Positions 47,444-57,345 of a stretch of 64,000 nucleotides of DNA are shown in pieces (position 1 is the first letter of the stretch; each line of letters opens with the position of its first letter). The position numbers and the translations under genes were made by a program. The notes beneath the pieces were generated by a model. It was not told the DNA's origin. It searched no databases and saw only the letters and a program-made list of their open reading frames with translations. This stretch comes from Clostridiales bacterium. GTDB taxonomy: Bacteria; Bacillota; Clostridia; Christensenellales; Borkfalkiaceae. Location of the stretch: positions 124,001 through 188,000 of the forward strand of contig SVIG01000004.1 in assembly GCA_015071005.1 (NCBI GenBank), in the 5' to 3' direction.

Positions 47444-48826
47444 ATGAATATGCAAACGTTTAACGTACAAGAATTTGGCGCGGTAGCAGACGGCATTACC
47501 TTGAATAGCGAAGCGGTACAAAAAGCCATCGACGAATGCTCGAAGGTGGGCGGAAAGGTCTTTTTCCCGAAAGGGGAATACGTGCTTTCGACGGTGTTTC
47601 TCAAGAGCAACGTGACGATTGAATTGGACGAAGGCGCGGTAATTTTGGGAAGCTTGGATTTCTACGATTATCGCCCCGACGAAAAACTCGATTATCCCTT
47701 GTATCAAGACGCGTCGCACAGCTTTTTTGAATGCTCGATGTTCGTCGGGCTTGGCGTGGAGAACATTCGCTTTGTTGGGAAAGGCAAGGTGGATATGCGC
47801 TCCGTTTGGGATGAAGACAACGTGCGGAATATCGTACACCGCGGCGCGAAGTGTATCGCGCTCAAAAATTGCAAAAACGTAGAGATTCGCGATTGGGATA
47901 TTCGCCACGTGACCGATTTGGCGGTCTATTTCGCAGGTTGTGAAAACGTAGAAGTTGCGGATTTGTTTTTGAAGGTGTATATCGACGGCGTTAGCCCCGA
48001 CAATTCGAAAAACGTAAAAATTCACGATTGCGATATTGAAGCAGGCGACGATGGGATCGTGTTTAAGAGCTCGTACACCTTAAACCGCATTGATATTTGT
48101 AAAAATATCCGCGTTTGGAACTGTAAGATTAAGAGCCGTTGCAGCGCGATTAAATTCGGTACGGAAACGAACGGCGGTTTTGAAGATATTTGCATAGAAG
48201 ATATCGAGATTCGCGATACGCGTATTACGGGGATTGCCATTGAAAGCGTGGACGGCGCGGTGCTCGACGGAATTACGATCCGCAACGTGCGTATGCAAAA
48301 CGTGGGCGCGCCTTTGTTTGTGCACGTAGGTATGCGTATGCGTGGCCCTGAAGGGCGTGAGCTTGGTTGGATACGCAACGTGACCCTTGAAAATATCACG
48401 GCGGTCGGTCCTTACGAGCCTTATGAAATTATCGCATGGAATTATGCGAGTTTTATCGCAAATGATGTGTATCAAGAGCCTTGGAAGGTGAACTTTTCGT
48501 ATACCGATAGCAACTTAACCAAAGACGATCCTTGGCAAATCACCAGCAATATTTGCGGCTTAAAGGATAGACCTTTGCAAAATATCGTATTGCGGAACGT
48601 ACATTTGGAATTGGATGGCGGCGTGCAAAGCTTTAATCCCATTGTACCGGAAATCCCCAAGCCCTATCCCGAAGTGAATACGTACGGCAGAACGTTGCCG
48701 GCAAAGGGTATCTATTTTAGACACATTGAAGGCTTGACTCTTGACAACGTAACGATCAAGGTTTATCGCTCCGACGTGCGCGAAGATTTTGTGTTTGACA
48801 ACGTAAAGGGTTTGAAGAGAATATAA
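47444..48826 (+). CDS. GH28 family glycoside hydrolase (polygalacturonase-like)
   Basis: EFGAVADGITLNSEAVQKAIDEC; parallel beta-helix IEAGDDGIVFKSS. Confidence 0.92.
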   Translation: MNMQTFNVQEFGAVADGITLNSEAVQKAIDECSKVGGKVFFPKGEYVLSTVFLKSNVTIELDEGAVILGSLDFYDYRPDEKLDYPLYQDASHSFFECSMFVGLGVENIRFVGKGKVDMRSVWDEDNVRNIVHRGAKCIALKNCKNVEIRDWDIRHVTDLAVYFAGCENVEVADLFLKVYIDGVSPDNSKNVKIHDCDIEAGDDGIVFKSSYTLNRIDICKNIRVWNCKIKSRCSAIKFGTETNGGFEDICIEDIEIRDTRITGIAIESVDGAVLDGITIRNVRMQNVGAPLFVHVGMRMRGPEGRELGWIRNVTLENITAVGPYEPYEIIAWNYASFIANDVYQEPWKVNFSYTDSNLTKDDPWQITSNICGLKDRPLQNIVLRNVHLELDGGVQSFNPIVPEIPKPYPEVNTYGRTLPAKGIYFRHIEGLTLDNVTIKVYRSDVREDFVFDNVKGLKRI

Positions 48827-48859
48827 AAAAACGGCTCGCCATTCGGCGAGCCGTTTTTA
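48825..48859 (+). terminator. Bidirectional intrinsic terminator
   Basis: AAAAAACGGCTCGCC-ATTC-GGCGAGCCGTTTTT. Confidence 0.9.
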
Positions 48860-48869
48860 TCTGTTCGAT

Positions 48870-48889
48870 GGGGGCGTGTACGCGTTGAA
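48870..48889 (+). repeat. Dispersed repeat, intergenic
   Basis: GGGGGCGTGTACGCGTTGAA immediately abutting the AraC-gene stop codon. Confidence 0.9.
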
Positions 48890-49684
48890 TTAGAATTTCG
48901 CAAGCTGATTTTTGCGATATGTCAAGGGGGAAACCCCTTCTTTTTTCTTAAAAATCAAGCCGAAATAATTGGCGGATGAAAAGCCGCACGCTTCCGAGAT
49001 TTCGTTGATGCTCTTTTTTGTGGATACAAGCTGCTGCTTGGCTTTTGTTAAGCGCACCGTCAGCAAAAAGTCGATTGGAGAGCGGTGGGTATATTTCTTA
49101 AAGTTATAAAGCAGGGTGGGCTTGGAAACGAAAAGCCGCTCGGCAAGCTCGTCTAAATTTACGTTTTCATGATAATGCACGTTGAGATAGTCCAACGTTT
49201 TCAGTACAAGAGGGGGGATGGCGTTTTCCGAAATCGCTTGGGGGGCTTGTCTTTGATCGGCTGATTTGTGCAAAAGATAAATCCCATAGGAAAAGAGCGC
49301 GCGAAGCTCGTATTCCGCGCGCTTGCTCGTTTTGTCTACCGAGTAGGCTTCGTGGATCAAACGCAAAAGCGCCTTTTCTTCCTGCGAGGAAAGCTTCAAA
49401 ATTTGCAAGGCTTTTTTATCTAACGTTTCCTTTTGAAAGGGGTCGAGATAGGCAGGGGAAACGTTGACGTTATGCCGCTCGAAAGAGCCGCCTTCCGTCT
49501 TATGTACCACGCGCGGCGGAATGACCACGAGCGCAGGCGCATCGAGCTTATATAAAGCGTTCGAAAGAAAAAAGGAACGGCTGCCTTTGGCAAGAAAATA
49601 AATTTCGTAATGCGCGTGCGAGTGAAATTCGTGCATCGACCAGTCTTCATCGCGTACGGATTTGTCAATTTCTAAAAAGGGCAT
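48890..49684 (-). CDS. AraC-family transcriptional regulator
   Basis: N-terminal cupin-like HEFHSHAHYEIYFL; C-terminal SINEISEACGFSSANYFGLIFKKKEGVSPLTYRK. Confidence 0.93.
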   Translation of the reverse strand: MPFLEIDKSVRDEDWSMHEFHSHAHYEIYFLAKGSRSFFLSNALYKLDAPALVVIPPRVVHKTEGGSFERHNVNVSPAYLDPFQKETLDKKALQILKLSSQEEKALLRLIHEAYSVDKTSKRAEYELRALFSYGIYLLHKSADQRQAPQAISENAIPPLVLKTLDYLNVHYHENVNLDELAERLFVSKPTLLYNFKKYTHRSPIDFLLTVRLTKAKQQLVSTKKSINEISEACGFSSANYFGLIFKKKEGVSPLTYRKNQLAKF

Positions 49685-49807
49685 TTTTGACTCCTATTTT
49701 ATAATATATATGTAATTCACTAAAATATTATCATTTTTTATATTGAAAGTCAAGCATAATTATGGTATTATAAAATGGCAAAATCAAAAAAGGATTGGAA
49801 AAGAAAA

Positions 49808-51184
49808 ATGGTAAAAATTTTGCAATATGGCGAAGGAAACTTTTTGCGTACTTTTGTGGATGCGTATTTTGACGCCTTGAACAAAGAAAGGCAAGGCGCG
49901 TATGCGGTGAACATCGTAAAACCGATTACGTTCGGTACGCTTGAACGTTTTGAAAAACAAGGGAATAAATATCATATTGTCTTGCGCGGTATGGAAAACG
50001 GCGCGCAAGTGGAAAACGTTTATAAAATCGATTCTCTCGCGCAGGTAATCGATCCGTTTGCGGATGCGGAGAATTATTATGCTTTGGCGAAGGACGCGGA
50101 TTTGAAAATCATCGTTTCCAATACGACGGAAGCAGGGATTTGTTATAACGGCGCGGACGAATTGGACGGTTTTGAAAAAATCACTTATCCTGCAAAGCTC
50201 ACGAAGTTCTTGTTCGAACGTTTTAACGCAGGGCTTGACGGGGTATATCTTTTACCCGTAGAACTGATCGATAACAACGCAGACGAGCTTAAAAAGTGCG
50301 TGGATAAATATATCGAGCTTTGGAATTTGCCGCAAGCGTTCAAGAAATGGAACGACGAGCAAAACTTCTATTGCAATACCCTTGTAGATAGAATTGTTTC
50401 GGGGTATCCTCGCGATGAAGAAACGAAAGCGCACTTGATAGAGCTTATCGGGGAAGCGGACGAGCTTATGTCCATTGGCGAACCGTTTGGACTTTGGGCG
50501 GTAGAAAAGAAAGGAAATATCGCGCAATATATTAAGGAAGGGGTGCATAATATCGAAGTTGTTTTAACGGAAAATATTGGGTACTACAAAAAACGCAAGG
50601 TTCGCGTGCTCAACGGCAGCCATACGAACCTTGTTCCTGCAGGTTTATTGCACGGCGCGGTGACCGTAGACGATTGTATGAAGGACGAAAAACTCCGCGC
50701 GTTCATGGAAAATGCGTTGAAGGAAGAAATCATTCCCTTCGTTTCGGACGATATCGCGGCGACGACGGCGTTTGCGGATAGCGTGAAAGAACGTTTTGAG
50801 AATCCGTTCTTAAATCATCAGCTTACGAGTATCGCGCTCAACTCCATTTCCAAATGGGCGGCGCGCGTACTGCCGAGCTTTAGAGATTATTACGAAAGAT
50901 ATGCAAAACTCCCTGCTTATCTCGTAGTCGGTTTTTCCTACCTTATGGCTTTGTACGCAAAGGTGGTAAAAAATGGCGATAAGTATGAAGTGAACGTTGG
51001 AAACCGCGTAATTCAGCTTTTGGATACGCAGGAATATTTGGACTATTTCGCGGCGAAGAACTCCGTTTCGGCGTTTATGTCGAAGAAGGAAATTTGGGGC
51101 TGTGATTTGACGGCGTTTGACGGTTTTGCAAGCGCAGTAGAAGAAAACGTAGCGAAAATTTTAGGCGGTGCGGACTTATTATGA
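49808..51184 (+). CDS. uxaB: Tagaturonate reductase / altronate oxidoreductase
   Basis: LQYGEGNFLRTFVDAYFD; KVRVLNGSHTNLVPAG; operon context. Confidence 0.92.
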   Translation: MVKILQYGEGNFLRTFVDAYFDALNKERQGAYAVNIVKPITFGTLERFEKQGNKYHIVLRGMENGAQVENVYKIDSLAQVIDPFADAENYYALAKDADLKIIVSNTTEAGICYNGADELDGFEKITYPAKLTKFLFERFNAGLDGVYLLPVELIDNNADELKKCVDKYIELWNLPQAFKKWNDEQNFYCNTLVDRIVSGYPRDEETKAHLIELIGEADELMSIGEPFGLWAVEKKGNIAQYIKEGVHNIEVVLTENIGYYKKRKVRVLNGSHTNLVPAGLLHGAVTVDDCMKDEKLRAFMENALKEEIIPFVSDDIAATTAFADSVKERFENPFLNHQLTSIALNSISKWAARVLPSFRDYYERYAKLPAYLVVGFSYLMALYAKVVKNGDKYEVNVGNRVIQLLDTQEYLDYFAAKNSVSAFMSKKEIWGCDLTAFDGFASAVEENVAKILGGADLL

Positions 51185-52581
51185 GCGACGTAATCATCAA
51201 CAAAAAGGATAACGTTGCCGTCACTTTGCACGGGAAAGGGGATATCCCCGCAGGGCATAAATTTGCCTTGAAAGAGATTGCAAAGGGCGAATACGTTATC
51301 AAATACGGCGAAATTATCGGTAGAGCCACGCAGGATATTGCTTGCGGCGAATGGGTACATACCCACAACGTAAAATCCCATTTGGACGAAAACGTGGCAT
51401 ACAGGTACGAGTTTAACGCTCAAAATGCGGTAAAGGACAAGGCGACCTTCCTTGGCTATAAGCGCGAATACGGTAGAGCAGGGATTCGCAACGAAATCTA
51501 TATTATCCCGACGGTTGGCTGTGTAAATAACGTTTGTATGCGTTTGGCGAAGGACGCACAAAAGCTTGTGGAAGGGAGTATCGACGGGATTTTTGCGCTT
51601 ACCCATCAATTCGGTTGCTCGCAACTTGGCGAGGATAACGAGAATATTAAAAAGCTCCTTTGCGCGATTGCGCTTAACCCTAACGCAAGCTTTGTCTTGT
51701 TCGTAGGCTTGGGCTGTGAAAATAACGGTTTGGACGGTATAAAAGAATATCTCGCGCCCTATAAGCGGGATAATATCGCCTATTATAATTGTCAGGACGT
51801 AGAAGACGAGCATGCGTACGGCATGGAAATTTTACAAAGCTTTGCGCAAAAAGCCAAAGCTTTTAAGCGCGAAGAAGTGGATTTTTCCGAGCTTTGTATC
51901 GGCTTGAAATGCGGCGGATCGGACGGATATTCCGGCTTGACGGCAAATCCGCTCGTGGGGAAAATTTCCGATAAAGTGGTCGGCTTTGGCGGTAGCGCAA
52001 TTTTGACCGAAGTGCCCGAAATGTTCGGCGCGGAGCAGCTCTTGATGAACAAGTGCAAAAATCAAGACGTTTTCGAGCGCTATAAAAAGATGATTGAAGA
52101 TTTCAAAGCGTATTACACAACGCAAGGGTTTCCCGTGTACGAAAATCCGAGTCCTGGGAACAAAAAGGGCGGCATTACGACCTTGGAAGAAAAGTCGCTT
52201 GGCTGTATCGAAAAGGCAGGATCGACGGAAATCGTGGATGTGCTTTCGTACGGCGAACAGGTAAAAGAGAAGGGCGTGTCCGCGTTGAATGCCCCTGGTA
52301 ACGATTTGATTGCCGCGACGGCGCTTGCGGCAAGTGGGTGTCAGCTTGTCCTTTTCACGACGGGCAGAGGGACGCCGTTTAGTACGTTTGTTCCCACGAT
52401 GAAAATCGGCTCGAACGACCGTATTTCGGCCTATAAGAATAATTGGATTGATTTCAACGCGTTTGGAATGGATGAAAACGGACTGTTTGATTTGATTGTG
52501 AAAACGGTCAACGGCGAATACGCTTGCAAAAGTGAAGATATTAGAGAAATTGCATTTTATAAAACGGGAGTTACGTTATGA
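51181..52581 (+). CDS. uxaA: Altronate dehydratase
   Basis: SAF-like N-terminus; HQFGCSQLGEDNENIK; GLKCGGSDGYSGLTANP. Confidence 0.95.
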   Translation: MSDVIINKKDNVAVTLHGKGDIPAGHKFALKEIAKGEYVIKYGEIIGRATQDIACGEWVHTHNVKSHLDENVAYRYEFNAQNAVKDKATFLGYKREYGRAGIRNEIYIIPTVGCVNNVCMRLAKDAQKLVEGSIDGIFALTHQFGCSQLGEDNENIKKLLCAIALNPNASFVLFVGLGCENNGLDGIKEYLAPYKRDNIAYYNCQDVEDEHAYGMEILQSFAQKAKAFKREEVDFSELCIGLKCGGSDGYSGLTANPLVGKISDKVVGFGGSAILTEVPEMFGAEQLLMNKCKNQDVFERYKKMIEDFKAYYTTQGFPVYENPSPGNKKGGITTLEEKSLGCIEKAGSTEIVDVLSYGEQVKEKGVSALNAPGNDLIAATALAASGCQLVLFTTGRGTPFSTFVPTMKIGSNDRISAYKNNWIDFNAFGMDENGLFDLIVKTVNGEYACKSEDIREIAFYKTGVTL

Positions 52582-53957
52582 GTTATATCAAAGAAAACTT
52601 TTTATTGACGAATAAGACGGCGGAAAAACTGTATTTTGGGTACGCAAAGGATATGCCCATTTTCGATTACCATTGTCATTTGCCTGAAAAGCAAATTTTG
52701 GAAAACAAGCCTTTTGACGACGTATTCCAAATTTGGCTCGCGGGCGACCACTACAAGTGGCGTTTGATGCGTAATTTCGGCGTGGATGAAGAGTATATCA
52801 CGGGAAGTAAGTCGAATAAGGAAAAATTCTTCGCTTACTGCAAAACGCTCGGTACGGCGTTTGGAAACCCTCTCTATCATTGGTCGCAGGTGGAATTGAA
52901 AGAGTTCTTTAACTGCGAAATTGAAATCAACGAAGAAAATGCGGAATTGATTTGGAATTGGTGCAACGATTATATCAAGCTTAACGGAATCACTCCCCAA
53001 AGCTTGATCGAGCAATCGAACGTTACCCATCTTTTCACGACGAACGAAATTTTCGACGATTTGTCCACCTTCCCTGCAATCGAAAAGAAGGGGTACAAAT
53101 TCAAGGTAATCCCTGCTTTCCGCGCGGATAAAATTATGAATATTGAAGCGGCGCAGTACAACGATTTTATCGCAAAGCTCGGCGATGTAGCCGATTTGGA
53201 CGTTTTGGAAGCAAAGATCGAGGCGCGCTTGCAGGAATTTATCAAAGTCGGCACGACGGCGGCGGACGTTGCGCTCCAAAGCGTATATCCCGTGGCGGAA
53301 AAAGCGGACGCGGCGAAGGTGTTTGCAAAACGCAGAACAGGCGAAAACGTGAGCGAAGGGGAGAGCGAAATTTTCAAAGGCTATCTCACCTATTTCCTTT
53401 TCAAGCTCTACGCCAAATACAATATCGCGACGGAATTGCATATCGGCGCAATGCGCAATAACAATACGGCAATGCTGAATAAGCTCGGCTTGGACACGGG
53501 ATACGACAGCATCGCGGAAGACAATTCCATCAAGTATATGTCCCGCTTGTTTGATAGACTTAACGAAGAAAATTCGTTGCCCAAGACGATCGTCTTTAAC
53601 TTGAATCCCAAGATGAACGCGGAAATTATGACCCTTATCGGTTGTTTCCAATCGAGCGAAGCAAGAGGCAAGATTCAGTACGGTCCGGCTTGGTGGTTCT
53701 TGGATAACAAGGTGGGTATGGAAAAGCACTTGGAAGACTTGACGGCGACGGGGCACATCGGCGCGTTCGTGGGTATGCTGACGGACAGCCGTTCGCTTTT
53801 GTCCTATCCTCGTCATCATTATTTCCGTCGTATTCTTTGCAATTATTTCGGCGGTATGATGGAAAGAGGGGAAATGACCCAAGATGAAAAGCTGGTCGGC
53901 GAAGTGATTAAAGACGTTTGCTACCGCAACGCGATTGCTTATTTGAATATGAAATAA
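52578..53957 (+). CDS. uxaC: Glucuronate/galacturonate isomerase
   Basis: FDYHCHLPEKQI; AGDHYKWRLMRNFGV; LHIGAMRNNNTAM. Confidence 0.96.
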   Translation: MSYIKENFLLTNKTAEKLYFGYAKDMPIFDYHCHLPEKQILENKPFDDVFQIWLAGDHYKWRLMRNFGVDEEYITGSKSNKEKFFAYCKTLGTAFGNPLYHWSQVELKEFFNCEIEINEENAELIWNWCNDYIKLNGITPQSLIEQSNVTHLFTTNEIFDDLSTFPAIEKKGYKFKVIPAFRADKIMNIEAAQYNDFIAKLGDVADLDVLEAKIEARLQEFIKVGTTAADVALQSVYPVAEKADAAKVFAKRRTGENVSEGESEIFKGYLTYFLFKLYAKYNIATELHIGAMRNNNTAMLNKLGLDTGYDSIAEDNSIKYMSRLFDRLNEENSLPKTIVFNLNPKMNAEIMTLIGCFQSSEARGKIQYGPAWWFLDNKVGMEKHLEDLTATGHIGAFVGMLTDSRSLLSYPRHHYFRRILCNYFGGMMERGEMTQDEKLVGEVIKDVCYRNAIAYLNMK

Positions 53958-53958
53958 G

Positions 53959-53978
53959 CCTACCGTGTACGAGTTGAA
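53959..53978 (+). repeat. Dispersed repeat, variant 5' arm
   Basis: CCTACCGTGTACGAGTTGAA, 1 nt after uxaC stop. Confidence 0.75.
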
Positions 53979-53999
53979 TGAGAAAAAGGAGTAAATATT

Positions 54000-54551
54000 A
54001 TGGAAAAATGTATCCCCGTAGTCGTCATTAAAGAGCTTTCTGAAACGGACAAGATCTTGACGGCATTGAAAAAGCATGGAATCAACACGGCGGAAATCAC
54101 CTTCCGTACGGCATGTGCGGCGGAAGCGATTGCATACGCCTGCAAAAACTATCCCGATATGAGCATTGGCGCAGGTACGGTTATCAACGCAGAGCAATGC
54201 GAAGCGGCGCTCAAAGCAGGCGCGCAGTTTATCGTATCGCCCGGGCTCTCTGTCGCCGTTGCGAAGATTTGTAACGAACGCGGCGTGCCGTATTATCCCG
54301 GCTGTGTGACGCCCACGGAAATTATGGCGGCGTTGGAGCTCGGGATTACGACGGTCAAGTTCTTCCCCGCAAACGTTTACGGCGGCTTGAAGGCGATGAA
54401 AGCCCTTTCCGCGCCCTTCCCCCAAGTGAAGTTTATCCCGACGGGCGGCGTGGATAGAAACAATATCGATGAGTTTTTGGCGTGGGATAAAATTGCCGCG
54501 ATTGGCGGTTCGTTCTTTGTAAAAGAAGCTTTGGAAAAATATGGAGCGTAA
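54000..54551 (+). CDS. eda: KDPG/KHG aldolase
   Basis: AEITFRTACAAEAI; IGAGTVINAEQCEAALKAGAQFIVSPG; VKFFPAN. Confidence 0.94.
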   Translation: MEKCIPVVVIKELSETDKILTALKKHGINTAEITFRTACAAEAIAYACKNYPDMSIGAGTVINAEQCEAALKAGAQFIVSPGLSVAVAKICNERGVPYYPGCVTPTEIMAALELGITTVKFFPANVYGGLKAMKALSAPFPQVKFIPTGGVDRNNIDEFLAWDKIAAIGGSFFVKEALEKYGA

Positions 54552-55506
54552 AATTATATGGCGAGAAGTGCGCGGCTACTTTTTTATGCTTGTCGCGTGC
54601 TGTGCGTATGCATGCAGTACTAGTTTGTTTTTAGCGCCGAATTCCATTGTTGCAGGCGGTATCAGCGGTCTTTCCGTTATGCTCAATATCTTGAACGGAA
54701 AACTGAAAATCGGTATGATGGTCATTCTTTTGAATATTCCGATTTTGTTGCTTGGATTGCGCTTGCAAGGCTGGAAATTTATTTTTCGGTGTTTGGTCAC
54801 GATTGTCGCACTTGGCGTTGTCACCGATTTGTTTGCATATATCAAGCCGATCACCGATAATCCGCTTTTGGCGAGCTTGTACGGCGGCGTGTGCCAAGGT
54901 ATAGGAATAGGGTTGTTTGTAAAATACGAGTTTTCAAGCGGCGGTACGGAGCTCTTGGGCAGGGTGGTTGCTCGAATGACTCCCGTATTAAAAATCCCCG
55001 TATGCGTGGGGATTTTGGATGCGATAATCGTGGTTTTGGGCGCGATCGTGACAGAGTCGCCCGATAATATGCTTTATGCGCTGATTGTCATTTTCGCGAG
55101 TACAAAGGTTTCGGAAGTGGTGCTTACGGGTTTGGAAAAATCCAAGCTTTGCTTCATCATTACGGACAAGGGCTGCGAGATATCCGATTTGCTCGTACAT
55201 AAGAGTCCGCGCGGCGTGACGATGCTGCAAGGGCAAGGCATGTACACGAATAAAGGGCACGATGTCTTGCTTACGTGTGTAAAAAACCGTCAGCTTACCC
55301 AGCTCAAACAATTGGTAAATAGCGTCGATCCTACGGCGTTTATGATTATTAACGAGTCCTTTGAAGTACGCGGAAAAGGGTTTCAATCCTTGCAAGCGGA
55401 CGTGGATGCGGTGATCACCAAAAAACAAAAAACTGTAATCGAGAGCGATACAGCGAAGGAAATTGCCTGCGCCAAGTCGCCTTCTACTGAAAATCAAAAA
55501 GATTGA
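54541..55506 (+). CDS. YitT-family membrane protein (DUF2179 C-terminus)
   Basis: LFLAPNSIVAGGISGLSVMLN; GRGVTMLQGQGMYTNKGHDVLLTCVKNRQ-type C-terminal domain. Confidence 0.9.
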   Translation: MERKIIWREVRGYFFMLVACCAYACSTSLFLAPNSIVAGGISGLSVMLNILNGKLKIGMMVILLNIPILLLGLRLQGWKFIFRCLVTIVALGVVTDLFAYIKPITDNPLLASLYGGVCQGIGIGLFVKYEFSSGGTELLGRVVARMTPVLKIPVCVGILDAIIVVLGAIVTESPDNMLYALIVIFASTKVSEVVLTGLEKSKLCFIITDKGCEISDLLVHKSPRGVTMLQGQGMYTNKGHDVLLTCVKNRQLTQLKQLVNSVDPTAFMIINESFEVRGKGFQSLQADVDAVITKKQKTVIESDTAKEIACAKSPSTENQKD

Positions 55507-55524
55507 ATAAGGAGTAAAATTATC

Positions 55525-56547
55525 ATGAAAAAGGTAGTAACTTTTGGCGAATTGATGTTAAGACTTGCCCCCGAAGGGTATTTGCGTTTCGTGCAGAGCG
55601 ATAAGTATCAAGCGACGTTTGGCGGTGCGGAAGCGAACGTAGCGGTGTCGCTTGCGAACTATGGTGTGGACGCGGCGTTCGTGTCCAAGCTCCCGACTCA
55701 TGAAATCGGGCAATCGGCTGTCAACTCGCTGAGAAAGTTTGGCGTAGACACGTCGAAAATCGTTCGTGGCGGCGAAAGAGTGGGCATTTACTATTGCGAA
55801 AAGGGTGCGAGTCAACGTCCGAGCAAGGTCATTTACGACCGCGCGTATAGCTCGATCGCGATGGCGAAAAAGGAAGACTTTGATTGGTCGAGTATTTTAG
55901 AAGGAGTGGAATGGTTCCATTTCACGGGCATTACGCCGGCTTTGGGCGACAACGTTGCGGAAATTTGCGTGGAAGCGTTGAAGGAAGCGAAAAAGCGCGG
56001 TATCACCGTTTCTTGCGATCTTAATTTCCGTAAAAAGCTTTGGTCGAAGGAAAAGGCAGGGCAAGTCATGGGCGAGCTTTGCAAGTACGTTGATTACTGC
56101 ATCGCAAACGAAGAAGACGCGAAGGACGTATTCGGTATTGAGGCGGACAACACGGATATCTACGGCGGTAAGCTGGATAGAGAAGGCTACATTTCCGTTG
56201 CGAAGAAATTGACGGAAAAATTCGGGTTCAAGGGCGTAGCGATTACGCTTCGTGAGAGCAAGAGCGCAAACGACAACGATTGGTCGGGCATGCTCTACAC
56301 GGACGGCGAAGCGCATTTCTCGAAGAAATATTCTATGCACATCGTAGACCGCGTGGGTGGCGGCGATTCCTTTGGCGGCGGCTTGATTTATTCCCTTTTG
56401 AACGGGTACAGCGCGCAGGGTGCGATTGAGTTTGCCGTAGCGGCGAGCTGCTTGAAGCATTCGATTGAAGGGGACTACAATATGGTTTCCGTTGCGGAAG
56501 TGCAAAACTTGGCAGGCGGCGACGCAAGCGGCCGAGTACAAAGATAA
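55525..56547 (+). CDS. kdgK: 2-keto-3-deoxygluconate kinase (PfkB family)
   Basis: GELMLRLAPEG; FGGAEANVAVSLANYG; DRVGGGDSFGGGLIYSLL. Confidence 0.92.
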   Translation: MKKVVTFGELMLRLAPEGYLRFVQSDKYQATFGGAEANVAVSLANYGVDAAFVSKLPTHEIGQSAVNSLRKFGVDTSKIVRGGERVGIYYCEKGASQRPSKVIYDRAYSSIAMAKKEDFDWSSILEGVEWFHFTGITPALGDNVAEICVEALKEAKKRGITVSCDLNFRKKLWSKEKAGQVMGELCKYVDYCIANEEDAKDVFGIEADNTDIYGGKLDREGYISVAKKLTEKFGFKGVAITLRESKSANDNDWSGMLYTDGEAHFSKKYSMHIVDRVGGGDSFGGGLIYSLLNGYSAQGAIEFAVAASCLKHSIEGDYNMVSVAEVQNLAGGDASGRVQR

Positions 56548-56560
56548 GCTTTATGGAAGA

Positions 56561-56598
56561 GCAAATCGCGGACGAAAATTTCGTCCGCGATTTTTTGC
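56561..56598 (+). terminator. Intrinsic terminator
   Basis: AATCGCGGACGAAAATTTCGTCCGCGATTTTTT. Confidence 0.9.
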
Positions 56599-56657
56599 AT
56601 AGTTTTCTATTGACAATACTAAAAAATATGTTATAATCAAAAAAAGGAGCAGAAATT

Positions 56658-57221
56658 ATGAGAAAAAATTTGAAAGCGAAAGCGTATATGTATCCGTTGC
56701 CTGTGCTTATTGTCGGCACGTACGACGAAAATGGTGTACCAGATGCGATGAATGCTGCGTGGGGTACGATTTGTGATACGGCGCAAGTTGCACTCGTGTT
56801 AAGCGCAAGCCATAAAACGGTGAAAAACCTTTTGAAAACGCAGGCGTTTACGGTCGGGGTTGCCGATGCAAGCAACGTTGTTGCCGCTGATTTTGTCGGT
56901 GTGGTTTCGGCGAATACTATGCCCGATAAGCTTGAAAAAACGGGTTGGCACCTTCAAAAAAGCGAATTCGTCAACGCGCCGATTATTCAAGAGCTGCCGC
57001 TTGTGTTAGAATGTAAGCTCGTCAGCTACGATACCGATACGGAAATTTGTATTGGCGAGGTAGTAAACGTAAGCGTGGACGAAAAAATCTTGGACGAAAA
57101 GGGGAAGGTGGATTTGACACGGTTTGATCCCATTTGCTACGATTGTAGCGGACATGGGTACTACAAATTGGGCGAGAAGGTCGGTAATGCCTTTTCCGAC
57201 GGAAAGAAGCTGAACGTATAA
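56658..57221 (+). CDS. Flavin reductase family protein
   Basis: YPLPVLIVGTYDENGVPDAMNAAWG. Confidence 0.88.
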   Translation: MRKNLKAKAYMYPLPVLIVGTYDENGVPDAMNAAWGTICDTAQVALVLSASHKTVKNLLKTQAFTVGVADASNVVAADFVGVVSANTMPDKLEKTGWHLQKSEFVNAPIIQELPLVLECKLVSYDTDTEICIGEVVNVSVDEKILDEKGKVDLTRFDPICYDCSGHGYYKLGEKVGNAFSDGKKLNV

Positions 57222-57253
57222 TCTAAAACGCGTACCGATTTTTGCAAAAACAA

Positions 57254-57273
57254 AGGGGCAGGTACGAGATGAA
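57254..57273 (+). repeat. Dispersed repeat, diverged; inverted partial copy at 57231-57240
   Basis: AGGGGCAGGTACGAGATGAA (17/20); AACGCGTACC upstream in opposite orientation. Confidence 0.65.
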
Positions 57274-57286
57274 AGACAAAAAGAAG

Positions 57287-57314
57287 GGCGCACTTTATCG
57301 TGATAAGGTGCGCC
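57287..57314. terminator. Hairpin, probable bidirectional terminator
   Basis: GGCGCACTTTATCGTGATAAGGTGCGCC; T-rich on the minus side. Confidence 0.65.
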
Positions 57315-57345
57315 ATATTTATGATTTAGCCGTATTTTTTTGAGC

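Noticed and set aside
52264-52284. Repeat-like GGGCGTGTCCGCGTTGAA in uxaA
   Set aside because: Lies in a family-conserved region (LNAPGND); several mismatches; probably ordinary coding
52602-54425. 607-aa minus-strand ORF opposite uxaC/eda
   Set aside because: Shadow ORF over two well-supported genes
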